Positions 1 through 8,318 of a stretch of 64,000 nucleotides of DNA are shown in pieces. The DNA is from Mesorhizobium loti. Lineage in GTDB: Bacteria > Pseudomonadota > Alphaproteobacteria > Rhizobiales > Rhizobiaceae. Position numbers and translations under genes: made by a program. The notes under the pieces were generated by a model. The model worked only from the letters and a program-made list of their open reading frames with translations. It was not told the DNA's origin and ran no database searches. How positions within the stretch are numbered: position 1 is the first letter of the stretch; each line of letters opens with the position of its first letter. The DNA lies in NCBI GenBank assembly GCA_002356515.1, contig AP017605.1, forward strand, positions 6,433,020 through 6,497,019, written 5' to 3'.

Positions 1-618
1 CACAGTCTCGATCGTCAATCCGAGGAAATCACCGATATCCGCCCGCGTGAGCGGCAGGTCGAAATTTGTCGAGCCTTTGGGATTGTTCGCGGCATCCATG
101 TTTGTGGCGATCATCAGCAGGAAGCTTGCGACTTTTTCCGAGGCGGTCTTGCGCCCGAGCGCCGCCATCCAATTGCGTGCTTCGTCGAGTTTCCTGAGCG
201 TATGCTCCAGCAGGACACGCCCAAGTGCCGGCGTGTCCTCCATCATTCGCTCGATGATCGCCTTTGGAAACGAGCAGAGCTCAACCGTCGTCAAGGTGCT
301 GGTCTTGATTGGCCATCGTGCCGTGCACGGCCTGCCCAGAAAATCGCGGGCGAAATGGAACCCGACAATCTGCTGACGGCCATCCGAAAGGTTCCTGGTG
401 AGCTTCACCACGCCGGACAAGACGATTGAGTAGGTTTCATCGTCGGACAGGTCTGATCCAGCCGAAACCTGATGCCTTGATGAGACTTGGGCCAATCGGG
501 CGCGTTGGCTGGCCTTGAGCGCACCGCACAGTCCACCTTGCCCGGCTTGGCAGGATTTACAGGTCGCCGGAATGTCAGCGTGTTGAGTGTCCTGTCTGCC
601 GGCCATCATGTCGCCCAT
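1..618 (-). CDS. fnrN: FnrN-type Crp/Fnr oxygen-responsive regulator, copy 1 (3' end cut by window edge)
   Basis: Reverse-strand reading frame open to base 1, so the C-terminus lies outside the window. It would sense oxygen through an Fe-S cluster and activate microaerobic and denitrification genes. Visible: an N-terminal C-X2-C-X7-C cluster in CKSCQAGQGGLC, a further Cys in ELCSFPK matching the fourth FNR ligand, the cNMP-fold stretch, and the start of the DNA-binding helix (LTRADIGDFLGLTIETV) just before the cut. It closely resembles the neighbouring copy at 750-1472 in the same orientation, so the pair is a tandem duplication that has since diverged. ATG codons at 618, 609 and 606 are all possible; a perfect FNR box at 664-677 sits where a class II site would place transcription near 629. 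Confidence 0.85.
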   Translation of the reverse strand, partial: MGDMMAGRQDTQHADIPATCKSCQAGQGGLCGALKASQRARLAQVSSRHQVSAGSDLSDDETYSIVLSGVVKLTRNLSDGRQQIVGFHFARDFLGRPCTARWPIKTSTLTTVELCSFPKAIIERMMEDTPALGRVLLEHTLRKLDEARNWMAALGRKTASEKVASFLLMIATNMDAANNPKGSTNFDLPLTRADIGDFLGLTIETV

Positions 619-663
619 GATCAATAGGGGCAGCTAGTTGCGCTGATTGTGGCCTGCACCGCC

Positions 664-677
664 TTGATCGAGATCAA
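664..677 (-). promoter_or_regulatory. FNR/FixK-type box upstream of fnrN copy 1
   Basis: Perfect TTGAT-N4-ATCAA palindrome (TTGATCGAGATCAA). Its centre lies about 52 bases before the first candidate ATG of fnrN copy 1, matching an activator site at -41.5 with a very short leader. It suggests autoregulation or cross-regulation by the second FnrN. Confidence 0.75.
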
Positions 678-749
678 AGGCCGGGGATCAGCCGGCTGCC
701 GGTGATCGGTCGAGGTGGTGTGCCTGGCGCAAGCGATTGTTGGCGCGCT

Positions 750-1472
750 TCAACCACCGCAGCGCTGCTCCAGCCGGCTCAAGCCGTCGACGATTATGTG
801 CCGGTGGTTTTCGATGCGGATCACTCCCTCGGCTCGCAACCTGGTCAACTGGCGGCTCACCGTCTCGATCGTCAGCCCGAGGAAGTCAGCGATGTCGGCG
901 CGTGTCAGCGGCAGATCGTAACTCATCGGCCCGGCATCAGTGGCGGGATCGATGTTGCGGGCGATCATCAGAAGAAAACTGGCGACCTTTTCCGAGGCGG
1001 TCTTGCGTCCCAATGCCACCATCCAGCTGCGCGCCTCGTCAAGCTCGTTCAACGCCTGCTCGAGCAGACGGTGCTCCAGCTCCGGTGTGTCTTTCATCAT
1101 TCGCTCGACGACGGTCTTTGGAAACGAGCACAGCGACACCTCCGTCGCGGCATCGGCATTGATAGAACTTTCCGCCTTGAATGGCCGCCCCAGGAAATCC
1201 GGTGCGAACTGGAGCCCGACGATCTGCTGTCTTCCGTCTGGAAGGCTTTTCGTCAACTTGACCACTCCGGAAAGCACATTCGAATAGCATTCGACCGCTT
1301 CTGCATCGCCAACGAGTTCAATGCCGGGCTGAACGCCACGCCTCGACGAGGTCCTGGCCAACTCGACCAATTGCTCGGGCTCGAGGGCGCCGCAAACGCC
1401 GCGATGGCGTGCTTCGCAGGATTGGCAAAGCACGGGAACGCCGGCACCGTGGACATCCTGTCTGATCGTCAT
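750..1472 (-). CDS. fnrN: FnrN-type Crp/Fnr oxygen-responsive regulator, copy 2
   Basis: Crp/Fnr-family transcription factor with N-terminal C-X2-C-X7-C (CQSCEARHRGVC), a fourth Cys in SLCSFPK, and a C-terminal helix-turn-helix (LTRADIADFLGLTIETVSRQ) including the E-x-x-S-R recognition helix typical of FNR. It should therefore bind an oxygen-labile 4Fe-4S cluster and recognise TTGAT-N4-ATCAA. The frame is open to an ATG at 1541, but that codon lies beside the FNR box at 1547-1560. The ATG at 1472 puts the box about 81 bases upstream, the same geometry as the pseudoazurin gene, so 1472 is preferred. It is divergent from hemN and shares that intergenic region. Confidence 0.85.
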   Translation of the reverse strand: MTIRQDVHGAGVPVLCQSCEARHRGVCGALEPEQLVELARTSSRRGVQPGIELVGDAEAVECYSNVLSGVVKLTKSLPDGRQQIVGLQFAPDFLGRPFKAESSINADAATEVSLCSFPKTVVERMMKDTPELEHRLLEQALNELDEARSWMVALGRKTASEKVASFLLMIARNIDPATDAGPMSYDLPLTRADIADFLGLTIETVSRQLTRLRAEGVIRIENHRHIIVDGLSRLEQRCGG

Positions 1473-1546
1473 TGCATGGTCCGAGGCCAGAGAGAGGGAT
1501 AGGACATTGCTGCCGTATCGCGATACTGCCCATGGGGCCAAACGCC

Positions 1547-1560
1547 TTGATTGAAATCAA
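1547..1560. promoter_or_regulatory. FNR/FixK-type box between fnrN copy 2 and hemN
   Basis: Perfect TTGAT-N4-ATCAA palindrome (TTGATTGAAATCAA). The centre is 81 bases before the fnrN ATG at 1472 and 40 bases before the hemN ATG at 1594. The spacing fits fnrN best; control of hemN from the same site would need an almost leaderless transcript or a later hemN start. Confidence 0.75.
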
Positions 1561-1593
1561 AGCGCGGCATGCCCGCGCGCCTAGACTGGATCG

Positions 1594-2967
1594 ATGCAAC
1601 CGAAAACAGCCAACGACGCGCCCGCCCTTGTGACTGCCAATCCGGCTGAAAACGTGCCCCGCTACACAAGTTACCCGACGGCGCCGCACTTTCATCCGGG
1701 CGTCGATGCGGTAGTGGTACGCGGATGGATGGATGCCCTCGAAGGCGATGACGAGATATCGCTCTATCTGCATATCCCGTATTGCGACCGGCTCTGCTGG
1801 TTCTGTGCCTGCCACACGAAGCATACCCGTCACTATGCCCCGGTTGCCATTTTCCTGGACTCCCTGCACAGGGAAATCGAAACTGTCGGCCATCTTGTGC
1901 GCGACCGGGGAAAAGTCCGTGCGGTGCATTTCGGGGGCGGTTCGCCCACCACGCTTAGACCGCAAGATATCCTTGCGCTGGGAAAGGCTCTGCGGGACCG
2001 GTTCGACTTTCTCGCCGGCGCCAGTCTCAGCGTCGAGCTTGATCCAAACGATATGGACGAAGGGCGCCTCGATGCCTTCGCCGCGATCGGCATGACGCGA
2101 GCCAGTCTTGGCGTCCAGGACTTCGATCCCAAAGTGCAGAAGGCGATCAATCGCGAGCAGAGCTTTGCGCTGACCAAAAGCGTCGTGGATGCGGTGCGCG
2201 AACGAGGTGTCGGCTCGGTCAATCTGGACTTGCTCTACGGGTTGCCGCATCAGACGTGCGAGAGTGTTGCGACCACTGTCGCCCAGGCTCTCACGCTCGC
2301 CCCCGACAGGATTGCGCTGTTTGGCTATGCGCATGTGCCATGGTTCAAGAAGCATCAGACGATGATCGACGAGGCTTGGTTGCCTGATCCCGCCGCGCGT
2401 CTGGCGCAGTCGCAGCTTGCCGCAAGATTGATCGTCGACGCAGGCTACGAGATGCTGGGCCTCGACCATTTCGCCAGGCCGGACGATGCGCTGGCCGTTG
2501 CTGCCCGCGCCGGAAGAATCCGCCGCAATTTCCAGGGCTATACTGAGGACCAGTGCGAAACCCTGATAGGTCTTGGCCCTTCGTCGATCAGTCGATTCCG
2601 CCAGGGCTACGCACAGAATATCGTCGCGACCGGCAAGTACGAAAAAGTAGTGAATTCAGGAGAGCTGGCGATAGCCCGCGGCATCGAGTTGAGCGTCGAT
2701 GATCAGGCGCGGGCATGGGCCATCGAGCGTCTAATGTGCCAGTTCACCTTCTCGGCGGTGGAGCTTGTCGAACGCTTTGGAGCGGCCGGTCAAACGCTTT
2801 TGTGTGAAGCCAGCCGGCTGGCCATCGGCAGTGCCGGCCACCTTCTTCGCCTCGATGGTGAGAGGTTCGTCGTACCGGAGGAAAGTCGCCCGCTCGTCAG
2901 GACGGTGGCGGCGAAATTCGACAAATATCTGCGAAATGGAATTGGCAGGCACTCGCTAGCGGTTTGA
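1594..2967 (+). CDS. hemN: Oxygen-independent coproporphyrinogen III oxidase (radical SAM)
   Basis: Converts coproporphyrinogen III to protoporphyrinogen IX without oxygen, allowing haem synthesis under microaerobic or denitrifying conditions. The 457-residue length is normal for the family. The HemN-type radical SAM motif is clear near residues 58-73: YLHIPYC, then Cys64, Cys68, Cys71 and the extra Cys73 that marks true HemN enzymes rather than HemW. Also visible are the N-terminal RYTSYPTAP signature and the FGGGSPTTL glycine-rich SAM motif. It sits next to the FnrN regulators, and haem supply would support the haem proteins of the region (truncated haemoglobin, NnrS). Confidence 0.93.
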   Translation: MQPKTANDAPALVTANPAENVPRYTSYPTAPHFHPGVDAVVVRGWMDALEGDDEISLYLHIPYCDRLCWFCACHTKHTRHYAPVAIFLDSLHREIETVGHLVRDRGKVRAVHFGGGSPTTLRPQDILALGKALRDRFDFLAGASLSVELDPNDMDEGRLDAFAAIGMTRASLGVQDFDPKVQKAINREQSFALTKSVVDAVRERGVGSVNLDLLYGLPHQTCESVATTVAQALTLAPDRIALFGYAHVPWFKKHQTMIDEAWLPDPAARLAQSQLAARLIVDAGYEMLGLDHFARPDDALAVAARAGRIRRNFQGYTEDQCETLIGLGPSSISRFRQGYAQNIVATGKYEKVVNSGELAIARGIELSVDDQARAWAIERLMCQFTFSAVELVERFGAAGQTLLCEASRLAIGSAGHLLRLDGERFVVPEESRPLVRTVAAKFDKYLRNGIGRHSLAV

Positions 2968-2988
2968 GCAACGGCCTGAAGCCACCGA

Positions 2989-3420
2989 TCAAAAGTGCTC
3001 GCCGGCCCTGAAGGGCCCGACGCGAGTGCCGGCCGCGATCAGATAGGCGGTCGACCAACCGATCAGCAGAAACCCGTTGATGCCTTCCAGTGCCGCCAGG
3101 ACGCGCCAGTCATGGGCAGGCACCACGTCTCCGTAGCCGACCGTGGAAAAGGTGATGGTCGAGAAATAGAGCGCGGTCTCAAAGTCACCCAGGATTCCAA
3201 GCAGCCGGTATATGCCGGCCCACAGCCAGACTTCGGCGGTCATGACGGCAAAAAGCCCCATCACGACGGTGATCATGGCTACGACCCGGCTGCGGCGGCC
3301 GTGCATGCGGAAGAGCGCCACAAGGCGTGCCATCGCATGTGTGATGGCGATAAGGCCGAAAGTATGGATCAGGACCGTTAGGCTTATGACGATCGTGCCG
3401 ACGAAGAGGTTGAGGATCAT
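2989..3420 (-). CDS. Two-helix potassium-channel-like membrane protein
   Basis: Small integral membrane protein of 143 residues. It has two N-terminal hydrophobic stretches (about residues 1-30 and 45-70), then a pore-loop region with the filter-like sequence TFSTVGYGD and a final hydrophobic helix. That matches the Ion_trans_2 potassium-channel pore module. There is no RCK/TrkA-N regulatory domain, so any gating must come from elsewhere. It is convergent with hemN (21-base gap) and lies downstream of the nirK operon in the same direction, about 75 bases after the haemoglobin gene, so it could be co-transcribed. A role in denitrification is not established. Confidence 0.75.
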   Translation of the reverse strand: MILNLFVGTIVISLTVLIHTFGLIAITHAMARLVALFRMHGRRSRVVAMITVVMGLFAVMTAEVWLWAGIYRLLGILGDFETALYFSTITFSTVGYGDVVPAHDWRVLAALEGINGFLLIGWSTAYLIAAGTRVGPFRAGEHF

Positions 3421-3495
3421 CCGGGGACATTACCGCACGAAGGACCGTAGTCCTTGCGCACGATCAAACGGCGATCCGACTGTCCTGGCGGTGCC

Positions 3496-3945
3496 TTATT
3501 GGCCACCTGCGGGGGCGGTATGACCAAGGCGAAAGAACATGGCGAGCTTCAGGCTCGTTGCTATCCGCTGTGCCCGCTCGACAAACACCACCGCGGTTTC
3601 GGGCGCAAACACCTCTGCCGCCGTTTCGCCGAAGAGGGCTAGCCAGATATCGAAATCGGCCTCGGTGACATCCTTTAGCTTCAAGTGAGCAGGCACCGGC
3701 CGCCCATGGTAGTCGCCGCTTTTCAAGATGACGGAGCACCAGAAGTCCGCCATCTTTTCCAGATGAGGCTCCCAATCGCCCACAATCTCGCGAGCGAAGA
3801 TAGGCCCGAGGCGCAGATCGGCTCTCACCTTGGAATAGAACTTGCGGACCAACGCTGCTATGGCCACCCGGTCGACGTCGGGCCGGAGAAGCGGCTGATC
3901 GGCGACGGGGCGAACCTTCTCAAGCAAGATCGACTTCGAGGTCAT
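3496..3945 (-). CDS. Group III truncated haemoglobin
   Basis: A 149-residue haem protein of the 2-on-2 globin fold. The proximal-histidine helix signature (PHLEKMADFW, about residues 59-68) and the flanking FDIWLALFGET stretch are typical of group III (Ctb-type) truncated haemoglobins. Its likely role is oxygen or nitric-oxide binding or detoxification. It lies 41 bases after nirV in the same direction, so it probably belongs to a nirK-nirV-globin transcription unit driven by the NnrR box at 6086-6099. That position suggests protection against NO formed by NirK; this is inferred from context. Confidence 0.85.
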   Translation of the reverse strand: MTSKSILLEKVRPVADQPLLRPDVDRVAIAALVRKFYSKVRADLRLGPIFAREIVGDWEPHLEKMADFWCSVILKSGDYHGRPVPAHLKLKDVTEADFDIWLALFGETAAEVFAPETAVVFVERAQRIATSLKLAMFFRLGHTAPAGGQ

Positions 3946-3986
3946 TCACGTTCCATGGTCTTTGAGAGGTCATTGGTCTTTGGCAG

Positions 3987-4850
3987 TCAGGTGAGTCCCA
4001 GGCGATGAACGGCGTCCTGAAGGAAGCCGCGACGGTCGTGGACGAGGCGAAAGCCCAGATTGTCGGGTGGTGTGCCGACCGCGCAGCCGCCGCTCTTGCC
4101 GTCCCGGATGAAGTTCGACATGTAGGTGCGATGGAAGCCCTCGACGGCATGAACGCCGCAATTGTCGATCGCGCTTGCCGTTTCCGCGTCATCACCGGCG
4201 ATTGTCGTGTGAACGTAGCATGTCGAGGTCCATTCCCAGACATTGCCGGCAATGTCGGCCAGTCCCTTCGAGTTGACACCGAAAGCCCCTTGGGCTCTTG
4301 GCTCGGGGTCTGGCGCGCGCCCGAGCGACGATTCGGCGCGATACTGGCCGAGCCAGCGCTGCGCGGGGTTTTTGGGGTCGTTTTCATTTGCCTCTATGTC
4401 ACCGCGAAAACGTTCGCCGGCGGCGTAGGCCCACTCGACATCAGTCGGCAGCCGCCACGTTTCCCCGGTGCGCTCTGAAAGCCAGCTTGCATATGCTTCG
4501 GCGTCGATGTGGCTCACGCCCGTGACCGGGACGTCGCCAACCTTGCGCAGTTCTGCCGGCCTGCAGGCGCCGTCGGCGACGCAACGCGCGTATTCCCAGA
4601 CGCTCACCTGGTACTTCATGATCTCGAGCGGCGCGGCGATTGTTTCGCGCGCGACAGGCGCCTTGACCGGGTGATTGGCCTTGAGGAACTCACCTGGTTT
4701 GGCGTGATCGAATGTGCCGGGCGCAAGGATTGCCGTCACGGGTGACTGAAGTGTCAAATCGCGGCTGTCGTTGGCCTCATTGGCGATGCCCAGGCCGATC
4801 AACGCGGCAGCCGCAATGACGCCGAAAGTGAACACGGGATCGAAGGACAT
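3987..4850 (-). CDS. nirV: NirV-like formylglycine-generating-enzyme-family protein
   Basis: Membrane-anchored or exported protein with an N-terminal hydrophobic segment (VFTFGVIAAAALIGLGI) followed by an FGE-sulfatase domain. Family signatures include PVTGVSHIDAEAYASWLSERTGETWRLPTDVEWAYAAGER and, near the end, NVWEWTSTCY and GGCAVGTPPDNLGFR; only short parts are quoted here as landmarks. Genes of this family next to nirK are called nirV, and their biochemical role in nitrite reduction is unclear. The longer frame reaches 4925, but that codon is TTG and overlaps nirK, so the ATG at 4850 (64 bases after nirK) is preferred. Confidence 0.85.
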   Translation of the reverse strand: MSFDPVFTFGVIAAAALIGLGIANEANDSRDLTLQSPVTAILAPGTFDHAKPGEFLKANHPVKAPVARETIAAPLEIMKYQVSVWEYARCVADGACRPAELRKVGDVPVTGVSHIDAEAYASWLSERTGETWRLPTDVEWAYAAGERFRGDIEANENDPKNPAQRWLGQYRAESSLGRAPDPEPRAQGAFGVNSKGLADIAGNVWEWTSTCYVHTTIAGDDAETASAIDNCGVHAVEGFHRTYMSNFIRDGKSGGCAVGTPPDNLGFRLVHDRRGFLQDAVHRLGLT

Positions 4851-4914
4851 GGCAGGGCACCCGATTTCCGGTGCAACCCCGCTGAGCTGCAGGGTTGCAC
4901 AATCATCCGTTCGC

Positions 4915-6021
4915 TCAGGAGGCAATTGCCTTGGGCGCCTCGACCTGCATCATCAGGTCGTCGTTCCAGCTGCCGCCGTCGACCGTAAAGTGCGCTGTGG
5001 CTCCCAGTTCGACCGCTTCGATCAGATTGTGGTTCACATAGGCGTAGACGCCAGGCTGCAGGAACGTGTAGAGCGCCGCGCCGGCCGATCCGCCGCGAAT
5101 GAACCAGGTTTCGAGATCCCTTGCCGGCGGATTGGCGAACTTGCCCTGTTCCCAGACGAAATCGCCATGGCCGCCGATAAGGTGAGGGCGGGTATCGCGA
5201 TTGGCCTGGGAATGAATGATCAGGACCGTTTCACCGACCTTCGCCTTCATCGCATTTTCGCCCGTCAGCGATCCTGCCTTGCCGTTGAAGACGACATGGG
5301 TGGGAATCAAGCCGCGCATCACCTTGACCGTGTCGTCGTAATTGTCGCCGGCCGAGTCGTACTTCTTGAATTTTCCCTGGTCGTCGCGCGGGATGTAGAA
5401 GTCGTTTTCGCCGACATAGTAGATGCGGTCGTAGCGAATGGGTTTGCCCTTGTCGTCCTTCAGGCCATCGCGAGGCAGGACCATGACGGTGCCGCTCATG
5501 CCGGACACGACGTGCCATGGGATCATCGCGCCGCCGGGCGCGCAATGATAAACGAACGTGCCGGCCCGGGTGGCCTTGAACCGCAACGTTACCTGCTCGC
5601 CGGGATTGATCAGCGTCAGCGCGCCGCCGCCGAGCGCGCCGGTTGCGGCGTGGAAGTCGATGTTGTGCGCAAGCGTATTGGTATCAGGATTGATCAGCGT
5701 CAGCTCGAGGTAGTCGCCTTCATGGACGACCATCAGCGGGCCCGGGATTGAGCCGTTGTAGGTCATAGCGTTGAGCTGCGTGCCGTCGGCGTCGATGACG
5801 ACAGGCTTCTCTTCGATCTTCATGGTGAATTCGACGACCTTCGGGCCGCCTTTGGCAACCTGGTCATGGGCATGCACGAAAGGCGGCGCCACCAAGGTGA
5901 CCTTCTCGCGCGGAAGTCCGGCGACGTCCTTCGCGCTCGCCGCTGCCGGCATTGCGCTTATGGTGGCAACAGCTGCTGCCGTGAGAACAGATCCCAACAA
6001 AGCTTCACGTCTGGTAAGCAT
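4915..6021 (-). CDS. nirK: Copper-containing nitrite reductase
   Basis: Periplasmic enzyme reducing nitrite to nitric oxide, the defining step of denitrification. It has a twin-arginine-like leader (TRREALLG and a hydrophobic stretch ending AAASA), then two cupredoxin domains. Copper-site sequences are visible: AHNIDFHAA, the type 1 site [17 protein letters not shown], and in domain two [10 protein letters not shown] plus the C-terminal [12 protein letters not shown]. Two ATGs lie six bases apart (6027 and 6021). The AAGGAG ribosome site directly abuts the first and is six bases before the second, so 6021 is chosen. An NnrR-type box lies at 6086-6099. Electrons probably come from the pseudoazurin encoded upstream. 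Confidence 0.96.
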   Translation of the reverse strand: MLTRREALLGSVLTAAAVATISAMPAAASAKDVAGLPREKVTLVAPPFVHAHDQVAKGGPKVVEFTMKIEEKPVVIDADGTQLNAMTYNGSIPGPLMVVHEGDYLELTLINPDTNTLAHNIDFHAATGALGGGALTLINPGEQVTLRFKATRAGTFVYHCAPGGAMIPWHVVSGMSGTVMVLPRDGLKDDKGKPIRYDRIYYVGENDFYIPRDDQGKFKKYDSAGDNYDDTVKVMRGLIPTHVVFNGKAGSLTGENAMKAKVGETVLIIHSQANRDTRPHLIGGHGDFVWEQGKFANPPARDLETWFIRGGSAGAALYTFLQPGVYAYVNHNLIEAVELGATAHFTVDGGSWNDDLMMQVEAPKAIAS

Positions 6022-6085
6022 CGTCATCTCCTTGGTTCCAAACCCGTTGATGCCTCCAGACTACTCTCAGCGACGTACATTTCTT

Positions 6086-6099
6086 TGCGCTAACGCAAA
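6086..6099 (-). promoter_or_regulatory. nirK: NnrR-type box in the nirK promoter
   Basis: Perfect palindrome TTGCG-CTAA-CGCAA (16-base symmetry at 6085-6100 with the flanking T and A). Its centre is about 71 bases before the chosen nirK ATG, placing transcription near 6051 if it acts at -41.5. It lacks the TTGAT halves of FNR boxes, as expected for an NO-responsive NnrR/DNR site. Confidence 0.8.
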
Positions 6100-6190
6100 T
6101 CAAACTCCATCAGCGGGCGTCTTTCGATTTTTCGAATACTTTATTTCGCGCTGTGGTGATGCATCCGGCCGCTTGTTCAAGTCCAAGACG

Positions 6191-6264
6191 AAACAGGCCG
6201 GACTGGACCTCTCCCCTGGTCCGCCCGGCCTTCCCCCCTCCGGACTTCGCCAAGACGGAGGGGG
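6191..6264 (-). terminator. Double hairpin after the pseudoazurin gene
   Basis: Two adjacent inverted repeats follow the pseudoazurin stop on the reverse strand. The first has a perfect 9-base stem, CCCCCTCCG (6234-6242) with CGGAGGGGG (6256-6264). The second is an imperfect stem of about 14 bases at 6195-6231 followed by TGTTT. They probably end the pseudoazurin transcript before the nirK promoter. Confidence 0.6.
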
Positions 6265-6285
6265 TATCTATGAAACGGTCGTCGT

Positions 6286-6732
6286 CTAGTTGGCTGCGGC
6301 CTTGCTGGCCTCAGCGAACAGTTCGGCGAACACCGGCTTGGCCTTCCCGATCTGCTTGACGGCCTGTGCCGCGTCCAGGTTGACAGGCTTGCCGACCAGG
6401 ATCAGGGCCACCATGCCCATGCCATAATGGGGCGCGCACTTGACGCCGTAGAAGCCCTCCTTGGTGAGGGTCACGGTAATTTCTTCGCTGGGCTTTCCCT
6501 TGAAAGGCTCGGCGCCGTCCGGGATCATGTCCTTGATAGTCTCGGCGTCGTGGGACTTGTCGGTCGGAACAAACTTGATCGTGTCTCCGGGCGCCGCACG
6601 GATGAAGGCGGGCTGGAAGACCATCGCACCCTTCTCTCCCTTGTTCAGCATCTGCACGACGTGTTCTTCGGCATTTGCCGCGCCGGCAAGGGAGAGCAGC
6701 GCGACAGCCGCGGCGATCAGGGGCAGTTTCAT
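6286..6732 (-). CDS. paz: Pseudoazurin (type 1 copper electron carrier)
   Basis: Periplasmic blue-copper protein that passes electrons to NirK. It has a signal peptide (residues 1-21, ending AGAANA) and a mature domain of about 127 residues. Copper ligands are visible as His in KSHDAE and the loop [11 protein letters not shown], supplying Cys, His and Met; the short Cys-x4-Met loop fits pseudoazurin. The frame is open to 6759, but the ATG at 6732 has AAAGGA upstream and lies about 81 bases from the NnrR box at 6807-6820, so 6732 is the start. It is monocistronic, facing the same way as nirK, and shares the NnrR operator class. Confidence 0.92.
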   Translation of the reverse strand: MKLPLIAAAVALLSLAGAANAEEHVVQMLNKGEKGAMVFQPAFIRAAPGDTIKFVPTDKSHDAETIKDMIPDGAEPFKGKPSEEITVTLTKEGFYGVKCAPHYGMGMVALILVGKPVNLDAAQAVKQIGKAKPVFAELFAEASKAAAN

Positions 6733-6806
6733 CGGGAAATCCTTTCTTGAGTAGTTCACGGCTTCAACCGTTGGATCCCTTTTAAGCCGCGCCTTGATCG
6801 CGCGAC

Positions 6807-6820
6807 TTGCGCTGGCGCAA
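6807..6820 (-). promoter_or_regulatory. NnrR-type box upstream of pseudoazurin
   Basis: TTGCG-CTGG-CGCAA, with perfect half-sites. The centre is 81 bases before the pseudoazurin ATG. A TTGAT half-site lies nearby at 6794-6798, but it has no partner at FNR-box spacing. Confidence 0.75.
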
Positions 6821-6885
6821 ATTGATCAGGGAAATAATTCTTGCTGCCACATGGCATGTTGCAGGTCGCAGTGTTGGCGGCGTTC

Positions 6886-8088
6886 TCAGGCCGCGTTTGC
6901 AGGACGACGGGCTTGCAAACGCGGCATAACGAGCATTCGCCCGAACAGCACCGCATAGCCAATGAACGCGACTATCCAAAGCGCCGCCGCCATATGCAGC
7001 AGCGTCGCGACCGCTGGCGCGAAAGCCGCCAGTATCCGCAACATTGCCGCAAGCAGGATCGCGGCGAAGACCACGCAGGTGCCGATGGTCGCCCGCAACT
7101 CGCGGCCAGTGTGGCCGAGTGTTGCGCGCGACATGACCGCAAGCGTCATGGAGGCCAATGCTCCGACGCCGAACGCGTGAATGCCTGCTGCCGCAGGCAC
7201 TTCCTCCGGAACGAAAGTGGCGAGGCCAGCCAGGAAGAGTCCGATCGGGACGAAGGCGAATGATGCATGAAGGATCAACACCAGAGGATCGCGCAGTGTG
7301 CGGTCTCCAGCCCAGCGGGCAAGCCGAATGGCATTGAGGATCGCCGCCGTGATTAATATCGACCCGGTGACTGCGTGGTCAGGAAAGAACGTCCACCCAA
7401 GCAGCGCGAAAGCCGAGAGCAGGATTGTCGCCGCATCGAACCTGCCGAACGGCACCGGCAGGCGCCCTGGCCGCTCACGCGCCAGCCAATTGCGGGTGAA
7501 GGAGGGGATGATCCGGCCGGCTATGATCATGACCAGCACGATTGCAGCGCCAAGGCCGAGCCGGCGGCTGGTGTCCGTCACGCCTTGAGTGTGCGCCTCG
7601 GCATGAAACATCACATTTGCCGCCAGAAGCACGGTAACTAGGAGCAAGACCTTCAGATTTCTCCAGTTTCTGCCCGCCACGATTTCCACCGCGGCGGCGA
7701 TGACAACCGCAAGGAGGAAAGCGCAATCGACGACGGCGCCGAGCAGCCAGCCCGTCTCAGCCGAAAAGAAGACGGCGACCCGACCCGCGGACCAGAGCAC
7801 CACCAGGCCCAGCAGCGGAAAGCCCTGCAAAGGCAGCCTTCCTGTCCAGTTGGGTATCGCGGTCAGCAGGAAACCGGTCACGACCGCAGCCAGATAGCCG
7901 AACAGCAACTCATGCACATGCCAGTCCACTGCCGAGAAGGCGCTGAAGGTTTCGAGCTTGCCGTCGTACAATGGCAGCCAGAAGAGGATCGCGCCGCCGC
8001 CAAACAGCGAGCCTAGCAAGAAGAACGGCCGGAAGCCGTTGGAGAGAATGGCCGGGTAGGCGCCCGGACGCGTGCGTGGAATTGCCAT
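6886..8088 (-). CDS. nnrS: NnrS-family haem/copper membrane protein
   Basis: Integral membrane protein of 400 residues with about twelve hydrophobic helices spread along the whole length, matching the NnrS family induced by nitric oxide and linked to relief of nitrosative stress. Recognisable family features are the N-terminal FRPFFLLGSLF, the DWHVHELLFGY motif with histidines thought to bind haem, and the RATLGHTGREL stretch. It starts at an ATG with AGGGGA upstream. It is divergent from nnrR across about 230 bases containing an NnrR-type box at 8183-8196, which is 101 bases before this gene. Confidence 0.9.
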   Translation of the reverse strand: MAIPRTRPGAYPAILSNGFRPFFLLGSLFGGGAILFWLPLYDGKLETFSAFSAVDWHVHELLFGYLAAVVTGFLLTAIPNWTGRLPLQGFPLLGLVVLWSAGRVAVFFSAETGWLLGAVVDCAFLLAVVIAAAVEIVAGRNWRNLKVLLLVTVLLAANVMFHAEAHTQGVTDTSRRLGLGAAIVLVMIIAGRIIPSFTRNWLARERPGRLPVPFGRFDAATILLSAFALLGWTFFPDHAVTGSILITAAILNAIRLARWAGDRTLRDPLVLILHASFAFVPIGLFLAGLATFVPEEVPAAAGIHAFGVGALASMTLAVMSRATLGHTGRELRATIGTCVVFAAILLAAMLRILAAFAPAVATLLHMAAALWIVAFIGYAVLFGRMLVMPRLQARRPANAA

Positions 8089-8182
8089 GACATCCCCTGA
8101 GACAACAACGACCGGCGGATGAGATAGGATGGATCGGCGGCCGCCAATCCGGACGTTGTATCTTGAATGAGGCTAGCTCAAT

Positions 8183-8196
8183 TTGCCGTTGCGCAA
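8183..8196. promoter_or_regulatory. NnrR-type box between nnrS and nnrR
   Basis: TTGCC-GTTG-CGCAA, a near palindrome with one mismatch in the left half (16-base symmetry TTTGCC..GCGCAAA). It lies 101 bases before nnrS and 130 bases before nnrR, so it could serve nnrS mainly. Confidence 0.6.
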
Positions 8197-8318
8197 ACAA
8201 GGGCGGGAATGTCCGGAAACGCGGATGCCGCTTGCTGCTCCTCGGCTGCCCATGAGACAGTCGGTGATCAGCTATTGATGGATTTGTTGAATGCCTTTCG
8301 ATTTCAAAGGAGGCGCAC

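Noticed and set aside
702..1502. Long forward-strand frame overlapping fnrN copy 2
   Set aside because: Antisense to a clear Crp/Fnr gene, with no motif and a composition typical of the opposite strand of GC-rich coding DNA.
4771..5751. Forward frame of 326 residues over nirK
   Set aside because: It is the antisense shadow of the nirK coding sequence; charged low-complexity protein with no family match.
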